Positions 34,854 to 44,147 are shown, counted from the first letter of the stretch. The stretch is 64,000 nt of DNA from Phyllobacterium myrsinacearum (GCF_014138285.1 NZ_JACGXN010000003.1:310001-374000), one strand, 5' to 3'. The notes: a model not told the origin generated them from the sequence alone. A program made the numbers and translations.

Positions 34854-35148
34854 GGCGGAAGACCTGTTGCCCAACCCGCATCCAGGTGAGATTCTTTTGT
34901 ACGAATTTCTTGAACCATTACACATCAGCCAGAATGCTTTGGCCCGTGCTGTCCATGTGCCGCCTCGCCGTATCAATGAGATTGTACTTGGAAAGCGTGA
35001 TGTGACGGCAGATACGGATCTACGCCTGGCTCGGTATTTCGGGGTTTCCGAAGGTTTCTTTCTTGGCCTTCAAACCGATTTCGATCTGATGGAACGGCGT
35101 CGGGTGATCAGTCGTGATCTATCAGAAATACAACCAAGAGCCGCGTAA
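34828..35148 (+). CDS. higA: HigA-type antitoxin
   Basis: A 106-residue helix-turn-helix protein. It has NPHPGEILLYEFLEPLHISQ, then NALARAVHVPPRRINEIVLG, the XRE-like HTH of HigA. AAGGAGG precedes ATG 34828, well inside the 3' end of higB, so it is translated by coupling. It should neutralise HigB and repress the operon at the 33-bp palindrome. The system looks intact. Confidence 0.93.
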   Translation: MSASSIITKAEDLLPNPHPGEILLYEFLEPLHISQNALARAVHVPPRRINEIVLGKRDVTADTDLRLARYFGVSEGFFLGLQTDFDLMERRRVISRDLSEIQPRAA

Positions 35149-35596
35149 ACACGATACTGGCAGATGCGACGACAGGTGATTTATCAGCCGGATACATGCC
35201 GCCGGTCATCGCGCGTAGTTGTCGCCGGTAGTGCCATTCCGGAGAGCTTATTCAATCCCGTATTTACTCACCACAAAATTCACGCTGCGCACTTTGTACA
35301 AACTAAAAGGTTATCAGAAAAAGTTCGATTAAATAGTAAAAACAATGAGACAATAAGGCATTACCGCTTACTCACGTACACCGTATTCACCTTCTAAACC
35401 GGAAATCACAGAAGGATTTATGGAGTTCTGTGCTTCATCTCTTCATTGATCGACGAATTGAATTAAGCGATCTTCCCGATTAAATTTCACCATTGCGGCT
35501 ATTTGGTCAGGCATTCAAACGTGCGGCGTAAGATTGTCGGCGCCACAACATTAATCAGATGTTTGGCAGTGTTTTGCCCTGAGGTGGCATCGACGA
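35149..35596. other. Intergenic region, partly AT-rich
   Basis: About 450 bp between higA and an MDR gene on the other strand. The stretch 35270-35400 is AT-rich. I see no gene; one open frame (35164-35397) has no recognisable feature. Confidence 0.45.
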
Positions 35597-36598
35597 TCAT
35601 TTCATAGCAATGACAACCTTACCTTTCGCACGGCCCGTCTCGACATAAGCCAGCGCCTCATTTGTCTTGTCGAACGGGAAGATCCGATCCACTATCGGCC
35701 GTATGACTCCGGCTTCTATCAGCGACGTGATCTTGCCGAGTTGTCCGCCATCTGCCGTCATGAACAGGAACGAATAGCTGACATGATGGCGTTTCGATTT
35801 CCTTCGGATACGAAAGCTCAGCAGGCGCATGACCTGCTGGAGCAACCAGCCTGAACCGTTCTGCTTGGCGAAGGCCGGATCAGGCGGACCGGAGATCGAT
35901 ATAAGTTTCCCGCCGGCCTTCAGTACACGGAGTGATTTCTCCAGCGTGTCCGTGCCAAGACTATTCAGCACGACATCATAGTCCCGCAAGATTTCTTCAA
36001 AATTCTGTGTCTTGTAGTCAATCACGATGTCCGCTCCGAGACTTTTGACGAGATCGACATTTGAAGTGCTTGTGGTCGTTGCCACCACCGCCCCGAGATA
36101 TTTGGCAAGCTGGATGGCAATTGTGCCTACACCGCCGGAGCCCGCGTGGATCAGTACCTTCTGCCCCTGTTTCAGCTCCGCCTGCTCAACAAGCACCTGC
36201 CATGCGGTCAAAGCGACAAGCGGGATCGAGGCAGCCTCCTCCATTGTCAGGTTTTTCGGCTTTATGGCCACGTCGTCCTCATTTATTGCAATGAACTCCG
36301 CGAACGTGCCGATGCGGTCTTGCCCCGGACGAGCATAGACCTCATCACCCGGCTTGAAACGCCTAACCTTTGACCCTACCCGAACCACAATACCCGCCAC
36401 ATCGTTGCCGAGGATCAGGGGCAGCCGGTATGGCAGGATAAGCTTGAATTCACCGTCTTTGATCTTGGCATCCAGAACGTTGACGCTGGCAGCGTGGATC
36501 TGGACCATGACGTCGCTCTCCCGCAGCTCCGGCTCAGGACTTTCACCGAACCGCAAAGCCGCGCCTTTTGCATATCGATCGACCAGAAACGCTTTCAT
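35597..36598 (-). CDS. NADP-dependent MDR oxidoreductase (quinone reductase-like)
   Basis: A 333-residue medium-chain reductase. It has LILGNDVAGIVVRVGSKVRR in the GroES-like domain and VLIHAGSGGVGTIAIQLAKY in the Rossmann domain; there are no structural zinc cysteines. An unusual basic insert (LLSFRIRRKSKRHHVSYSFL) lies before the C-terminal part, as in RTN4IP1/zinc-binding-dehydrogenase-like reductases. AAGGG precedes the ATG. It lies 60 bp downstream of an SDR gene on the same strand and is probably cotranscribed under HxlR control. Confidence 0.88.
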   Translation of the reverse strand: MKAFLVDRYAKGAALRFGESPEPELRESDVMVQIHAASVNVLDAKIKDGEFKLILPYRLPLILGNDVAGIVVRVGSKVRRFKPGDEVYARPGQDRIGTFAEFIAINEDDVAIKPKNLTMEEAASIPLVALTAWQVLVEQAELKQGQKVLIHAGSGGVGTIAIQLAKYLGAVVATTTSTSNVDLVKSLGADIVIDYKTQNFEEILRDYDVVLNSLGTDTLEKSLRVLKAGGKLISISGPPDPAFAKQNGSGWLLQQVMRLLSFRIRRKSKRHHVSYSFLFMTADGGQLGKITSLIEAGVIRPIVDRIFPFDKTNEALAYVETGRAKGKVVIAMK

Positions 36599-36658
36599 GG
36601 GTTCGCCCTTATGTACGAGTTAGCGATCCGCCGGAAAACACAATCCAGCGGTAATTGT

Positions 36659-37471
36659 TCAGGCAGGAAGCTTATTGTATTTGCGAAGGTTTTTATCGAC
36701 GAATGACTCTGGCAGGAAGCGACGCAGGAAGTGAACTTGTCCCGCAATCTTCCCCACAGTGTAGCGTCTTTTGGGAGAAAATGCGTTTGCTGCCTTCACG
36801 ACCACATCGGCGACCATCTCGGGCGTGTCCCCTGCTTCCACAATTTCACGCATCAGCCTCTCTGCGTCGGCACGAACGGTATCATACAAAGGCATCGGCT
36901 GATCTGCTCTGGTGAGATTTTCCTCAAAAGAGGTACGGGTAGCGCCGGGCTCAACGAGAACGACGCGAATGCCTTGCGTGCGGATTTCGTGATCCAAGGA
37001 TTCGGAATAGCCCTCGATTGCATGCTTTGTGGATGCATAGAGCGCGTTGTAGGGTGCAGGGATCAACCCGAGAATGGAGCTCATGTTGATAACTCTGCCT
37101 TTTCGCTGACGTCTCATGACCGGCAGGACCGCATTCGTTACCCGCAGGACGCCGAACACATTTACATCAAACAGAGCCTTGGCTTGCATAGCCGAGGATT
37201 CTTCAGCGCCGCCAAGCAGCCCAATCCCGGCATTGTTGACGAGAAGATCTATCCGTCCAGCAAGGCGTAAGACCTCGTCGACCGCTTTTTGTATCGATTC
37301 TTCATCTGTGACATCGCAGACCAGCATTGTAATGCCCTGAAGATCGGCAACCTGCTTTCGACTGGTTCCGAACACCCGGTAACCATCGCGTTGCAGTGCT
37401 CGCGCCGTTGCCAGCCCTATGCCGGAGGACGCGCCTGTGATCAGGGCAACGCCGTGTTGTGTCTTGCTCAT
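36659..37471 (-). CDS. Short-chain dehydrogenase/reductase
   Basis: A 270-residue classical SDR: ALITGASSGIGLATARALQR for cofactor binding (residues 9-28), NNAG, INMSSILGLIPAP for the catalytic serine and YASTKHA for YxxxK. The C-terminal tail is long and basic (KRRYTVGKIAGQVHFLRRFL), as in retinol-dehydrogenase-like SDRs. AAGAAAG lies before the ATG, which is a weak site. It is divergent from the HxlR gene and is first in a unit with the MDR gene. Confidence 0.9.
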   Translation of the reverse strand: MSKTQHGVALITGASSGIGLATARALQRDGYRVFGTSRKQVADLQGITMLVCDVTDEESIQKAVDEVLRLAGRIDLLVNNAGIGLLGGAEESSAMQAKALFDVNVFGVLRVTNAVLPVMRRQRKGRVINMSSILGLIPAPYNALYASTKHAIEGYSESLDHEIRTQGIRVVLVEPGATRTSFEENLTRADQPMPLYDTVRADAERLMREIVEAGDTPEMVADVVVKAANAFSPKRRYTVGKIAGQVHFLRRFLPESFVDKNLRKYNKLPA

Positions 37472-37517
37472 TTCATTGTCTTTCTTTTGGTATGGATTAT
37501 TGTCTGAGGATCATATA

Positions 37518-37553
37518 CTATCATTTCGATACTAAGTCACTATCAAAAAGATA
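37518..37553. promoter_or_regulatory. Two spaced operator half-palindromes upstream of HxlR gene
   Basis: TATC-N5-GATA occurs twice, at 37519-37531 (extended to CTATC/GATAC) and 37541-37553. The centres are 22 bp apart, two helical turns. Both lie between the SDR and HxlR starts, the second five bases before the HxlR ATG. This is the expected HxlR operator. Confidence 0.7.
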
Positions 37554-37558
37554 TCGAC

Positions 37559-37993
37559 ATGAAGAATCTTTCAGACCAGCCATGCCTCATCGCCCGCAGC
37601 CTTGCCCTTGTGGGCGATGCGTGGAGCATACTCATCATGCGCGATGCCCATGCGGGGCTGACCCGCTTTGATGATTTTCGCAAGAGTCTGGGAATTGCGC
37701 CAACGATCCTGACCCGGCGTCTGGCAGCCCTGACAGAAGACGGCTTGCTGGAGAAACGCCGCTACTCGGAGCGGCCGCCACGGGACGAATATGTGCTGAC
37801 GGCAGCGGGCCACGACTTTCTGCCGGTGTTGTTTACAATCGGCGCATGGGGACGCAAACATCGGGCCGGTGGCGCTGAAGTGACCCGGTTTTTTGACGCA
37901 GAAACCGGGACCGAAATTGACCCGGTCACCATTGACCGGGCGACCGGCGCCGAAATCGGGACCCGTCCCATTCGCATCGCTGAACCCGAATGA
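37559..37993 (+). CDS. HxlR-family regulator
   Basis: A 144-residue winged-helix protein. It shows ARSLALVGDAWSILIMRDAH and FRKSLGIAPTILTRRLAAL, then LEKRRYSERPPRDEYVLTAA, the HxlR signature. An N-terminal Cys (C9, in DQPCLIA) is at the position of redox-active cysteines in YodB/HypR-like members, so quinone or electrophile sensing is plausible. It is divergent from an SDR/MDR unit that fits electrophile detoxification. Confidence 0.9.
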   Translation: MKNLSDQPCLIARSLALVGDAWSILIMRDAHAGLTRFDDFRKSLGIAPTILTRRLAALTEDGLLEKRRYSERPPRDEYVLTAAGHDFLPVLFTIGAWGRKHRAGGAEVTRFFDAETGTEIDPVTIDRATGAEIGTRPIRIAEPE

Positions 37994-38426
37994 ATTGAAC
38001 CGGAATGTATTGCCACCAAGATCGGCAGAAAGCTGTAAGCTTCGGAGGTGATCGACCTCCAATCAGGTCTGGCCCCCGAAAACCTGTCTTACTACCGTGA
38101 AGACAGTCGTGGTTGTCGGTGGCGGCACTCTTGTCATGTCGCGGCAGACTGCAGACCCGTTGGGTATCCCTTCTCGCTCCGAATAAATACTTGATTTGGC
38201 AAAACACGTATGAAAGTGCCCGCTCGACAGCACTGGCAATACCAGACTTGAGCCGTTGTCAAAACGGCGAAGAACCGTGCGACTTTCACCTCGTGGTCGC
38301 GCAGACGTTCCAAATTCACCATCTGCGCGGTATTGTTCGGAGGCGTATTGGGCCCGATGCTCAAACCCGCAAACGCCTAAGCGAGATGATGAACACCCGG
38401 GACTTTGCGATAACTAGCTCCAGCGC
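37994..38426. other. Intergenic region, no gene recognised
   Basis: About 430 bp between converging HxlR and MBL genes. Open frames on both strands (38113-38433 plus, 38134-38364 minus) have no recognised domains and poor starts. Confidence 0.45.
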
Positions 38427-39344
38427 TCAATAGTCCCAGAAGACTGGCACCCAGCGAAAGGCATCACCGGCAATCGCCACCCGGCCAATTGAGGGAAACG
38501 GCAGGTGAGTGGCTACCAGCAGTTCGCCGCTGGCCGCCAATTCCCGCAAAAGGCCAACCCGGACGCGAGATGCCTCTTCGGGGTAATGTTCAAAGCCGTT
38601 GTGCCAATCTGGCTGGTCAAAACTGACCGGAAATACCGCATCGCCAGCGAATGTCAGGCCTTCGCCTCCAGACGCGACGCGGATCACACAATGTCCCGGA
38701 GTATGTCCGCCAGTACGACGCGCGACTACCCCAGATGCCACCTCGTACTCATCATCGAACAGCTGTATCTGATCCTGATACTCTTTCAGGAACCGCTTCG
38801 AAGTCGCCCGAAGCGCGTCTGGAAATCCCTCAGGCATTTGTGTTTGGGAGAAATCAGGCGCTTCCCAGAACTTGGCCTCGGCTGCTGCCACGTGGATGCG
38901 CAGATCGGGACGCAGCCTGTCCTTTACTCCTTCGATGAGTAGGCCACCGATGTGGTCCATATGCAGATGCGTGAGGATCACGTCGGTCACGGATGCAAGT
39001 TCGATTTCGGCAGCCTCCAGCCGCTTGATCAACTGCCCGGCCCGCGGCAGATGCAAGTCCGGGTCCAGACCCAGTCCGGCATCAAGGAGGATCGTCTGCT
39101 CGCCACTGCGCACCACCACCGCATTCAGCGGCCAGTCGAAAGCATCCTGTGGCAGGAACATATCCTTCATCCAGGCTGCCCGAACCGCAGGATCAGCGTT
39201 GTGTCCCAACATCACCGTTGGAAGCGGCAGCACTCCGTCGCTGACCACCAATACTTCTATGTCGCCAATTTTCAGGGCATAGCGCGAGGGAACCAACTCG
39301 TCACGCAATGTGGTAATGGAATGTGAAAGGTGCTGTAGGCTCAT
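38427..39344 (-). CDS. MBL-fold metallo-hydrolase
   Basis: A 305-residue metallo-beta-lactamase-fold protein. The metal motif is THLHMDHIGGL, followed by RRTGGHTPGHCVIRV with the next His ligand, TFAGDAVFPV with the bridging Asp, and VATHLPFPSIG. GGAG precedes the ATG. The family includes lactonases and SdsA-like or glyoxalase-like hydrolases; the substrate is unknown. It appears to be monocistronic. Confidence 0.88.
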   Translation of the reverse strand: MSLQHLSHSITTLRDELVPSRYALKIGDIEVLVVSDGVLPLPTVMLGHNADPAVRAAWMKDMFLPQDAFDWPLNAVVVRSGEQTILLDAGLGLDPDLHLPRAGQLIKRLEAAEIELASVTDVILTHLHMDHIGGLLIEGVKDRLRPDLRIHVAAAEAKFWEAPDFSQTQMPEGFPDALRATSKRFLKEYQDQIQLFDDEYEVASGVVARRTGGHTPGHCVIRVASGGEGLTFAGDAVFPVSFDQPDWHNGFEHYPEEASRVRVGLLRELAASGELLVATHLPFPSIGRVAIAGDAFRWVPVFWDY

Positions 39345-39798
39345 TTTTGTCTCCTGCTGACCATGGAATTAGAACCGATGGGAAGGGCCATATTTTCAAT
39401 TACGGATATTTAATATCCTTAATCGAAGGATAGTAAAGTCCAACCGTCATAAACCCAGCGCATAAGGTCTATGCTGAAATGTATGAAGAGGTTTGTCGGA
39501 ACATAGACATTGAGGCAATCGATGCTGTTTGATGGTCCGGTATCAAAGGGAGCGCTGGCCTCAAATCCTGTTCTTTTGAAAAAGCCGATGAAAGCTGTTT
39601 TGTTTAATCTGATTGGTGCCGATGTCTGGCCTGTCATAAATTCGAATGTCCGCTTTGCGCCCGCATTCCGACCGTTTGGCAACCCGGCTTGTCATTCCGA
39701 CAGCCGCCCGTGACCACGCACAGTGACCGGTTCCCGCGACTTCGATTATCCCGCAGTAAATCGGGCGCTTCCTTTCCGATCACAATCGCTGCAAGGCT
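39345..39798. other. Intergenic region, no gene recognised
   Basis: About 450 bp upstream of the MBL gene. A minus-strand frame (39419-39682) is open but unrecognised. Confidence 0.4.
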
Positions 39799-40314
39799 TC
39801 AGGTGAGGTTAGCGAGGATAGCTTCGACGACACGTGCGACGGTATTTGACGTGTCGATGGTGAGGCCGGCAGGAAGATATTCCCGAGTACGATGGTAGTG
39901 GAGTACCAGTGCCCGCTCTGCCGGTTCGAAGCCAGGCTCATTCGGCCGTCCATCTAATCTTCGGTTCAACGTCTCAACGTCGATGTCGAGCACGAATACC
40001 TTGTCGAACAGGTGCAGAAATTTTTGGAAATTACGCGAGCCGCCACAGAAGAATGTGGCAGGGTGGGTGATGTCGGCAGCAATGGTCCGGACCTTGTCAA
40101 CGGGCCAGATCCAGTGCGCATATCCCCAAGCGATGCGGTCTGCGCCTTCGGGTGGTCCTGCGAGTGCCTGGCCCGTCTCGGGGTCACCGACATAAGCCAA
40201 GACCCGATCACCATGGATGACATGGTAGCCCCGCCGCTCCAGTTCTGTAGCGACAGATGTCTTTCCAGTGCCGGAACCGCCTTCGATCAGATAGTTCTTG
40301 ATGCCCATAGTCAT
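39799..40314 (-). CDS. P-loop nucleoside/nucleotide kinase-like protein
   Basis: A 171-residue P-loop protein. The Walker A motif is EGGSGTGKTS near residue 11-20, followed by RRGYHVIHGDRVLAYVGDPE. It ends with LTIDTSNTVARVVEAILANL, typical of small kinases such as the AAA_17/CMP-kinase-like group. The substrate is unknown. Starts at 40314 or 40308 are both possible; neither has a strong ribosome binding site. It lies downstream of the methyltransferase on the same strand but 240 bp away. Confidence 0.75.
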   Translation of the reverse strand: MTMGIKNYLIEGGSGTGKTSVATELERRGYHVIHGDRVLAYVGDPETGQALAGPPEGADRIAWGYAHWIWPVDKVRTIAADITHPATFFCGGSRNFQKFLHLFDKVFVLDIDVETLNRRLDGRPNEPGFEPAERALVLHYHRTREYLPAGLTIDTSNTVARVVEAILANLT

Positions 40315-40555
40315 TGTTTATCATGGCTTGCAATCGGGTGAGAAGACGATCCGCCTGGGAGAGCTCAGGCAATCTCTAACCGATCAGGTCAGTTGTCCGC
40401 CTGCCACGCTAGTGCCGCCACGTCCCTCGCGCCCCAAGCTTGACCTTTGCAGGCTCTCCAGCGAGTTACGAAAGCTGACGTTGCTGCGGACTGGCGCAGT
40501 TGAGCAGTATCCTGGCATCCTTGGGAGGTCGACCTGAGGTTGGCGCCGGCCTCTG

Positions 40556-41188
40556 TCAGGGCTTCACGAACCGATATGCGAAGCGATCGGTCTCGCCCTT
40601 GATCAAGGGATCGAAGACCTTGATCGCGTGTGGATCGTTCCTGTTCGCGAGCAGGGTACTTTCCGCATCCAGTACGAAGCCGGCAGCCTCCACCTCCTCG
40701 CGCACGGTGGCAGGGTCAATGCGATGCAATGACTGGGCATCACCTGTGCCGGCTCCGGCGGCCGCGGCGTGATCGACAATGACGTAGAACCCACCGGGCT
40801 TCAGCCGCTCGTAGACAGCTCGATTGAAATTAGCCGCCGTTGTGCCCCTGGCCTGCATCAGTGCAGTGTGGAGATCGTGGTAGAACAGGTGCAGCCACAG
40901 GACATCCGCTGGCTGCGTGATCTCCGGCATTGCCACGAGGTCCGCTGAGACGGCTTCGACGTTTTCCCGGCCTGGCTCCTGCGCGATAGTTCGCATGAGG
41001 CCGACCGGATCGTTCTTGAAGTGCGCGACTTCGGCCGGCACGAAGCTGGTGACTCGACCTTCGGGTCCAACGACGTCGGAGAACAGGCGCGTCCAGTCGC
41101 CGGCGCCTGGATAAACGTCGATGACGGTAGCACCTGCATCAATGCGTGCGAACCGGATCAACTCGGATAGTTTGGATTGGTCGTACAT
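40556..41188 (-). CDS. SAM-dependent methyltransferase-like protein
   Basis: A 210-residue class I methyltransferase-like protein. Motif I reads ATVIDVYPGAGDWTRLF and the late motif RLKPGGFYVIVDHAAA. AAAGGAGA precedes the ATG. It is the last of five genes in a probable operon (43957 to 40556) that also contains two SDRs, an NADP-binding oxidoreductase and an NTF2-fold protein. The methyl acceptor is unknown. Confidence 0.85.
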   Translation of the reverse strand: MYDQSKLSELIRFARIDAGATVIDVYPGAGDWTRLFSDVVGPEGRVTSFVPAEVAHFKNDPVGLMRTIAQEPGRENVEAVSADLVAMPEITQPADVLWLHLFYHDLHTALMQARGTTAANFNRAVYERLKPGGFYVIVDHAAAAGAGTGDAQSLHRIDPATVREEVEAAGFVLDAESTLLANRNDPHAIKVFDPLIKGETDRFAYRFVKP

Positions 41189-41291
41189 CGGAATCTCCTT
41201 TACGGTTGGGTATTCTACGAGCGCGCGGCACGCGAGACGGCGATCCGCTCATTCACCTTCGGCGAAAGCCGATGGTTGCAGAAGACCTGCG

Positions 41292-41705
41292 CTATACGGG
41301 CCCGGAGGCGTCCATCTGCGCTGCGCGTGCCAGCGCTTGCGTGTCGATGTATTCCTGGATGCTGGTCAGTCTGCCGTCCCGGACCGTGATGGCGAAGATC
41401 CAGTCGTCCTCGAACGGCTTGTTCGTGGCTTTGACCTTCCCGCTGGCGAAGCCGGCGACGAGAACCCGGTCTCCTTGTGCGACAAACTCCCGGGGTTCCG
41501 TGAAGGTTTCCATCGACCTCGATGCCGTATCCAGCAAATCTGCCAGTCCCGCGTACCCCCGGTAGGTGCCGGCCAGCGGCCAGTCCTCGCCCGGAATGAT
41601 CCACTTGATGTCTTCGGCAGCCAGCGCCAACAGAGCCAGTCTGTCGCCGCGGCCTATCGCCGCGAAGAAGTCCTTCACGGTTTGGATGTTCTTTTCAATA
41701 CTCAT
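41292..41705 (-). CDS. NTF2-fold (SnoaL-like) protein
   Basis: A 137-residue NTF2-like protein beginning MSIEKNIQTVKDFFAAIGRG, followed by LAAEDIKWIIPGEDWPLAGT and DGRLTSIQEYIDTQALARAA. GGAG precedes the ATG. It is the fourth gene of the five-gene set. Such proteins often act as isomerases, hydrolases or binding proteins beside dehydrogenases; no catalytic residues are assigned. Confidence 0.85.
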   Translation of the reverse strand: MSIEKNIQTVKDFFAAIGRGDRLALLALAAEDIKWIIPGEDWPLAGTYRGYAGLADLLDTASRSMETFTEPREFVAQGDRVLVAGFASGKVKATNKPFEDDWIFAITVRDGRLTSIQEYIDTQALARAAQMDASGPV

Positions 41706-41785
41706 GGGAATATCTCCATTTCGGTGTGATCGGATCGCACTCGATCCGATCCGTACATCTTGGCCTTGTCGATGGGGCCGTCGTT

Positions 41786-42388
41786 TTAACCGTCGAACTT
41801 CACCAGATCCTTGAAGATCAGATGACCCCAGCTCTTTCCGCGCGCCTGGATCAGCAGCCCGCCTTCCGACAACCCGCCAAGCTTGATCGGCGCGAAGCCC
41901 AGATTGTGCGCGAGCGCACCAATCTCCGCCGCATCGTCCTCATCGTCGCTCGCCAGGAACACGACTCTCCTGCCGCCCTGCACGGCCGGGTCTTGGCCAA
42001 GGGTGGCAGCGAGCAGATGGTTGAAGCCCTTGACCAGCCTTGCGCCGGAGAAAGCCTGCGCAACGGCCTGGGAAGACGGCTGTCCTCCCAGTTGCTCAGG
42101 GGGCACGCCGTAGGCATTGGTCACATCGATGACGGTCTTCCCCTGCCAGGTGGGGAGCGCCTTTGCGACATCTGGATGCGACTCGAAACGGACTGCCAAG
42201 AAGATGATATCCGCCTTGACGGCTTCCGCTAGTGTTCTAGCAATGACCTTGGGCCCGATCGCGGCCGCATCAGCTGCAAAGCTTTCCGGGTCCCGCGTGG
42301 TTGCAACAGATACTTCGATGCCCTTGCGTGAAAAGGCCTTGGCCAGAGCTCGGCCGATATTGCCGAAGCCGATGATTGAGTAGCTCAT
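41786..42388 (-). CDS. NADPH-dependent F420-reductase-like oxidoreductase
   Basis: A 200-residue Rossmann protein beginning MSYSIIGFGNIGRALAKAFS. The cofactor motif GxGxxG is at residues 7-12, and VSVATTRDPESF follows. It resembles the NADP-binding domain of F420:NADP oxidoreductase and 6-phosphogluconate dehydrogenase-like proteins (IFLAVRFESHPDVAKALPT). ATG 42388 has GGAGAAG. It is the third gene of the five-gene set, 31 bp after the SDR gene. Confidence 0.85.
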   Translation of the reverse strand: MSYSIIGFGNIGRALAKAFSRKGIEVSVATTRDPESFAADAAAIGPKVIARTLAEAVKADIIFLAVRFESHPDVAKALPTWQGKTVIDVTNAYGVPPEQLGGQPSSQAVAQAFSGARLVKGFNHLLAATLGQDPAVQGGRRVVFLASDDEDDAAEIGALAHNLGFAPIKLGGLSEGGLLIQARGKSWGHLIFKDLVKFDG

Positions 42389-42419
42389 AATGCTTCTCCG
42401 ATCCTGTGTTAAGGTTGGG

Positions 42420-43172
42420 TCAGACCTGCGCCCAACCGCCATCGACGGCGAGATCTATACCGGTGATGTACGAGCTTTCATCGGAGGCAAGAAACGTGAG
42501 CGCAGCCGCGATTTCCTCTGGCTTGCCCCTGCGACCCATTGGGATCTGTGCAGCAAACTGGGCGACCGCCTCCTCGGCTTGCTCGGCGGTGAGGCCGGTC
42601 GTTGTCGCCAAGGCGGGAGTCTCGATCGCGCCGGGGCTCATCGTATTGACGCGGATATTGCGGTCCTTCAGCTCTTGGGTCCAAGACCGCGAGAAGCTGC
42701 GAACAGCCGCCTTGCTTGCTGCGTAGGCGCTGAACGCTGGCAGCCCCATCACATTCGAGACCGAAGAGTTCAGAATGATCGATCCGCCGTCTTTGAAAAT
42801 GGGAAGGGCCTTCTGCACCGTAAAGAACAAGCCCTTCACGTTCACATCGAAGGTCTGGTCAAAATGGACCTCAGTAGCTGCCGCGAGCGGCGCGACTGTA
42901 CCTGCGCCCGCGTTTGCGAAGAGAATGTCGATGTGACCATGTTTCTCCTTCACGGTGGCGTAGAGCCGATCCAGGTCTTCCAAGCGCGAGACGTCGCCCA
43001 CGACTGTTGTCACGTTTTTCCCGATAAGCGCCGCGGCCTCTTGTAAGGCTTTCTCGCGTCGCCCAATGATCACGACTTTCGCACCTTCTTCCACGAAACG
43101 CTTGGCTGTGGCCAAGCCGATCCCGCTGCTTCCGCCCGTGATAACTGCGATTTTACCTTCGAGTGCTTTCAT
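42420..43172 (-). CDS. Short-chain dehydrogenase/reductase
   Basis: A 250-residue classical SDR: AVITGGSSGIGLATAKRF for the cofactor, NAG, ILNSSVSNVMGLPAFSAYAA with catalytic Ser and Tyr, and ASKAA for the lysine. The end GIDLAVDGGWAQV is standard. It is second in the five-gene set and closely resembles the preceding SDR (43223-43957), suggesting a tandem duplication. No strong Shine-Dalgarno is evident, only weak AAAAGATT. Confidence 0.92.
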   Translation of the reverse strand: MKALEGKIAVITGGSSGIGLATAKRFVEEGAKVVIIGRREKALQEAAALIGKNVTTVVGDVSRLEDLDRLYATVKEKHGHIDILFANAGAGTVAPLAAATEVHFDQTFDVNVKGLFFTVQKALPIFKDGGSIILNSSVSNVMGLPAFSAYAASKAAVRSFSRSWTQELKDRNIRVNTMSPGAIETPALATTTGLTAEQAEEAVAQFAAQIPMGRRGKPEEIAAALTFLASDESSYITGIDLAVDGGWAQV

Positions 43173-43222
43173 AATCTTTTATCCTACGTTGTGTGTGAGT
43201 TAGGCACGGAACCGCGCCGGGG

Positions 43223-43957
43223 TCAGAGTTGAGCAAGGCCGCCGTCAACGGCGACTTCGCTGGCGGTCATGAAGCTGCTGTCGTCCGACCCCAGGAAGGC
43301 GGCCGCGGCCGCGATCTCCGCCGGAGCGGCCATGCGCTGGAGCGGGGTCATCGCGCCGTAGGCCTTTTGGCCCTCCTCTCCCAGCGCTTCCTTCGCGAGT
43401 TCGGTCGCCGTCGCGCCGGGCGACAGCACGTTGACCCGAATACCGGTGCCCTTCAGATCCTCCGCCCAGGTCCGTGCGAGATTGCGCACCGCTGCCTTGC
43501 TGGCGCTGTAGGCAGTGAATGACGGGGCGCCGGTGGTCCCGGCGCTCGATCCCGTCAGGATGATCGAGCCGCCCGGGCCCATCAGTGGCAGCGCCTTCTG
43601 GACCGTGAAGATCGTGCCCTTCACGTTGGTGTCGAAAGTGTTGTCGATGTGCTTGGCGGTGATCTGGCCGAGAGGAAGCGGACTTCCGGCCCCGGCATTG
43701 GCGAAGACGATGTCGAGGCTTCCGCGCTCGGCTTTCACCGCCGCGTAGAGCCGATCCAGATCGCCCTCATCCGAGACCGAGCCCTTCACCGCGCGAGCGT
43801 CGGGTCCAAGCTCGGCCACAGCCGCATCGAGTGCTTGCTGTCGACGGCCGTAGATGAAGACGAAGGCACCCTCCTCGATGAAACGCCTGGCGGCGGCGAG
43901 GCCGATACCGGTAGCGCCACCCGTGATCACGGCGGTCTTTCCATTCAATCTGGTCAT
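43223..43957 (-). CDS. Short-chain dehydrogenase/reductase
   Basis: A 244-residue classical SDR starting MTRLNGKTAVITGGATGIGL. It has NAGAGSPLPLGQ, catalytic Ser in LTGSSAGTTG and YSASKAA, and ends SEVAVDGGLAQL. It is the first gene of the five-gene set and divergent from the LysR gene. ATG 43957 follows AAAGGAT; an earlier start at 43999 is unlikely. Its similarity to the next SDR suggests that they arose by duplication. Confidence 0.92.
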   Translation of the reverse strand: MTRLNGKTAVITGGATGIGLAAARRFIEEGAFVFIYGRRQQALDAAVAELGPDARAVKGSVSDEGDLDRLYAAVKAERGSLDIVFANAGAGSPLPLGQITAKHIDNTFDTNVKGTIFTVQKALPLMGPGGSIILTGSSAGTTGAPSFTAYSASKAAVRNLARTWAEDLKGTGIRVNVLSPGATATELAKEALGEEGQKAYGAMTPLQRMAAPAEIAAAAAFLGSDDSSFMTASEVAVDGGLAQL

Positions 43958-44095
43958 GTTGTGCATCCTTTGTTGAAGTTGCACGGAAACCCTGTGCATC
44001 GTTGAAGTAGGTGCAAAGTTCGGCGCGTATCAGTGCGCAAGTACGCACATCGGTGGTGCAAAAACGATCCAGCCCGACATCGGCTGCGACGATCG

Positions 44096-44147
44096 GTACT
44101 CGCCGTTCGGAATTGAGCTGCGCTTGTTGACATAGCTGTACTCGCCG
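44096..44147. promoter_or_regulatory. Direct repeats in the LysR/SDR intergenic region
   Basis: GTACTCGCCG occurs at 44096-44105 and again at 44138-44147, 42 bp apart (about four helical turns). More GTAC words follow at 44151 and 44159. The gap between the divergent starts is 258 bp. This may be the LysR binding array. Confidence 0.5.

Noticed and set aside
38113-38433. Open frames on both strands between HxlR and MBL genes
   Set aside because: No domain recognised and no supporting start sites on either strand.
39419-39682. 87-codon minus-strand frame upstream of the MBL gene
   Set aside because: No family match that I can recognise and no clear ribosome binding site.
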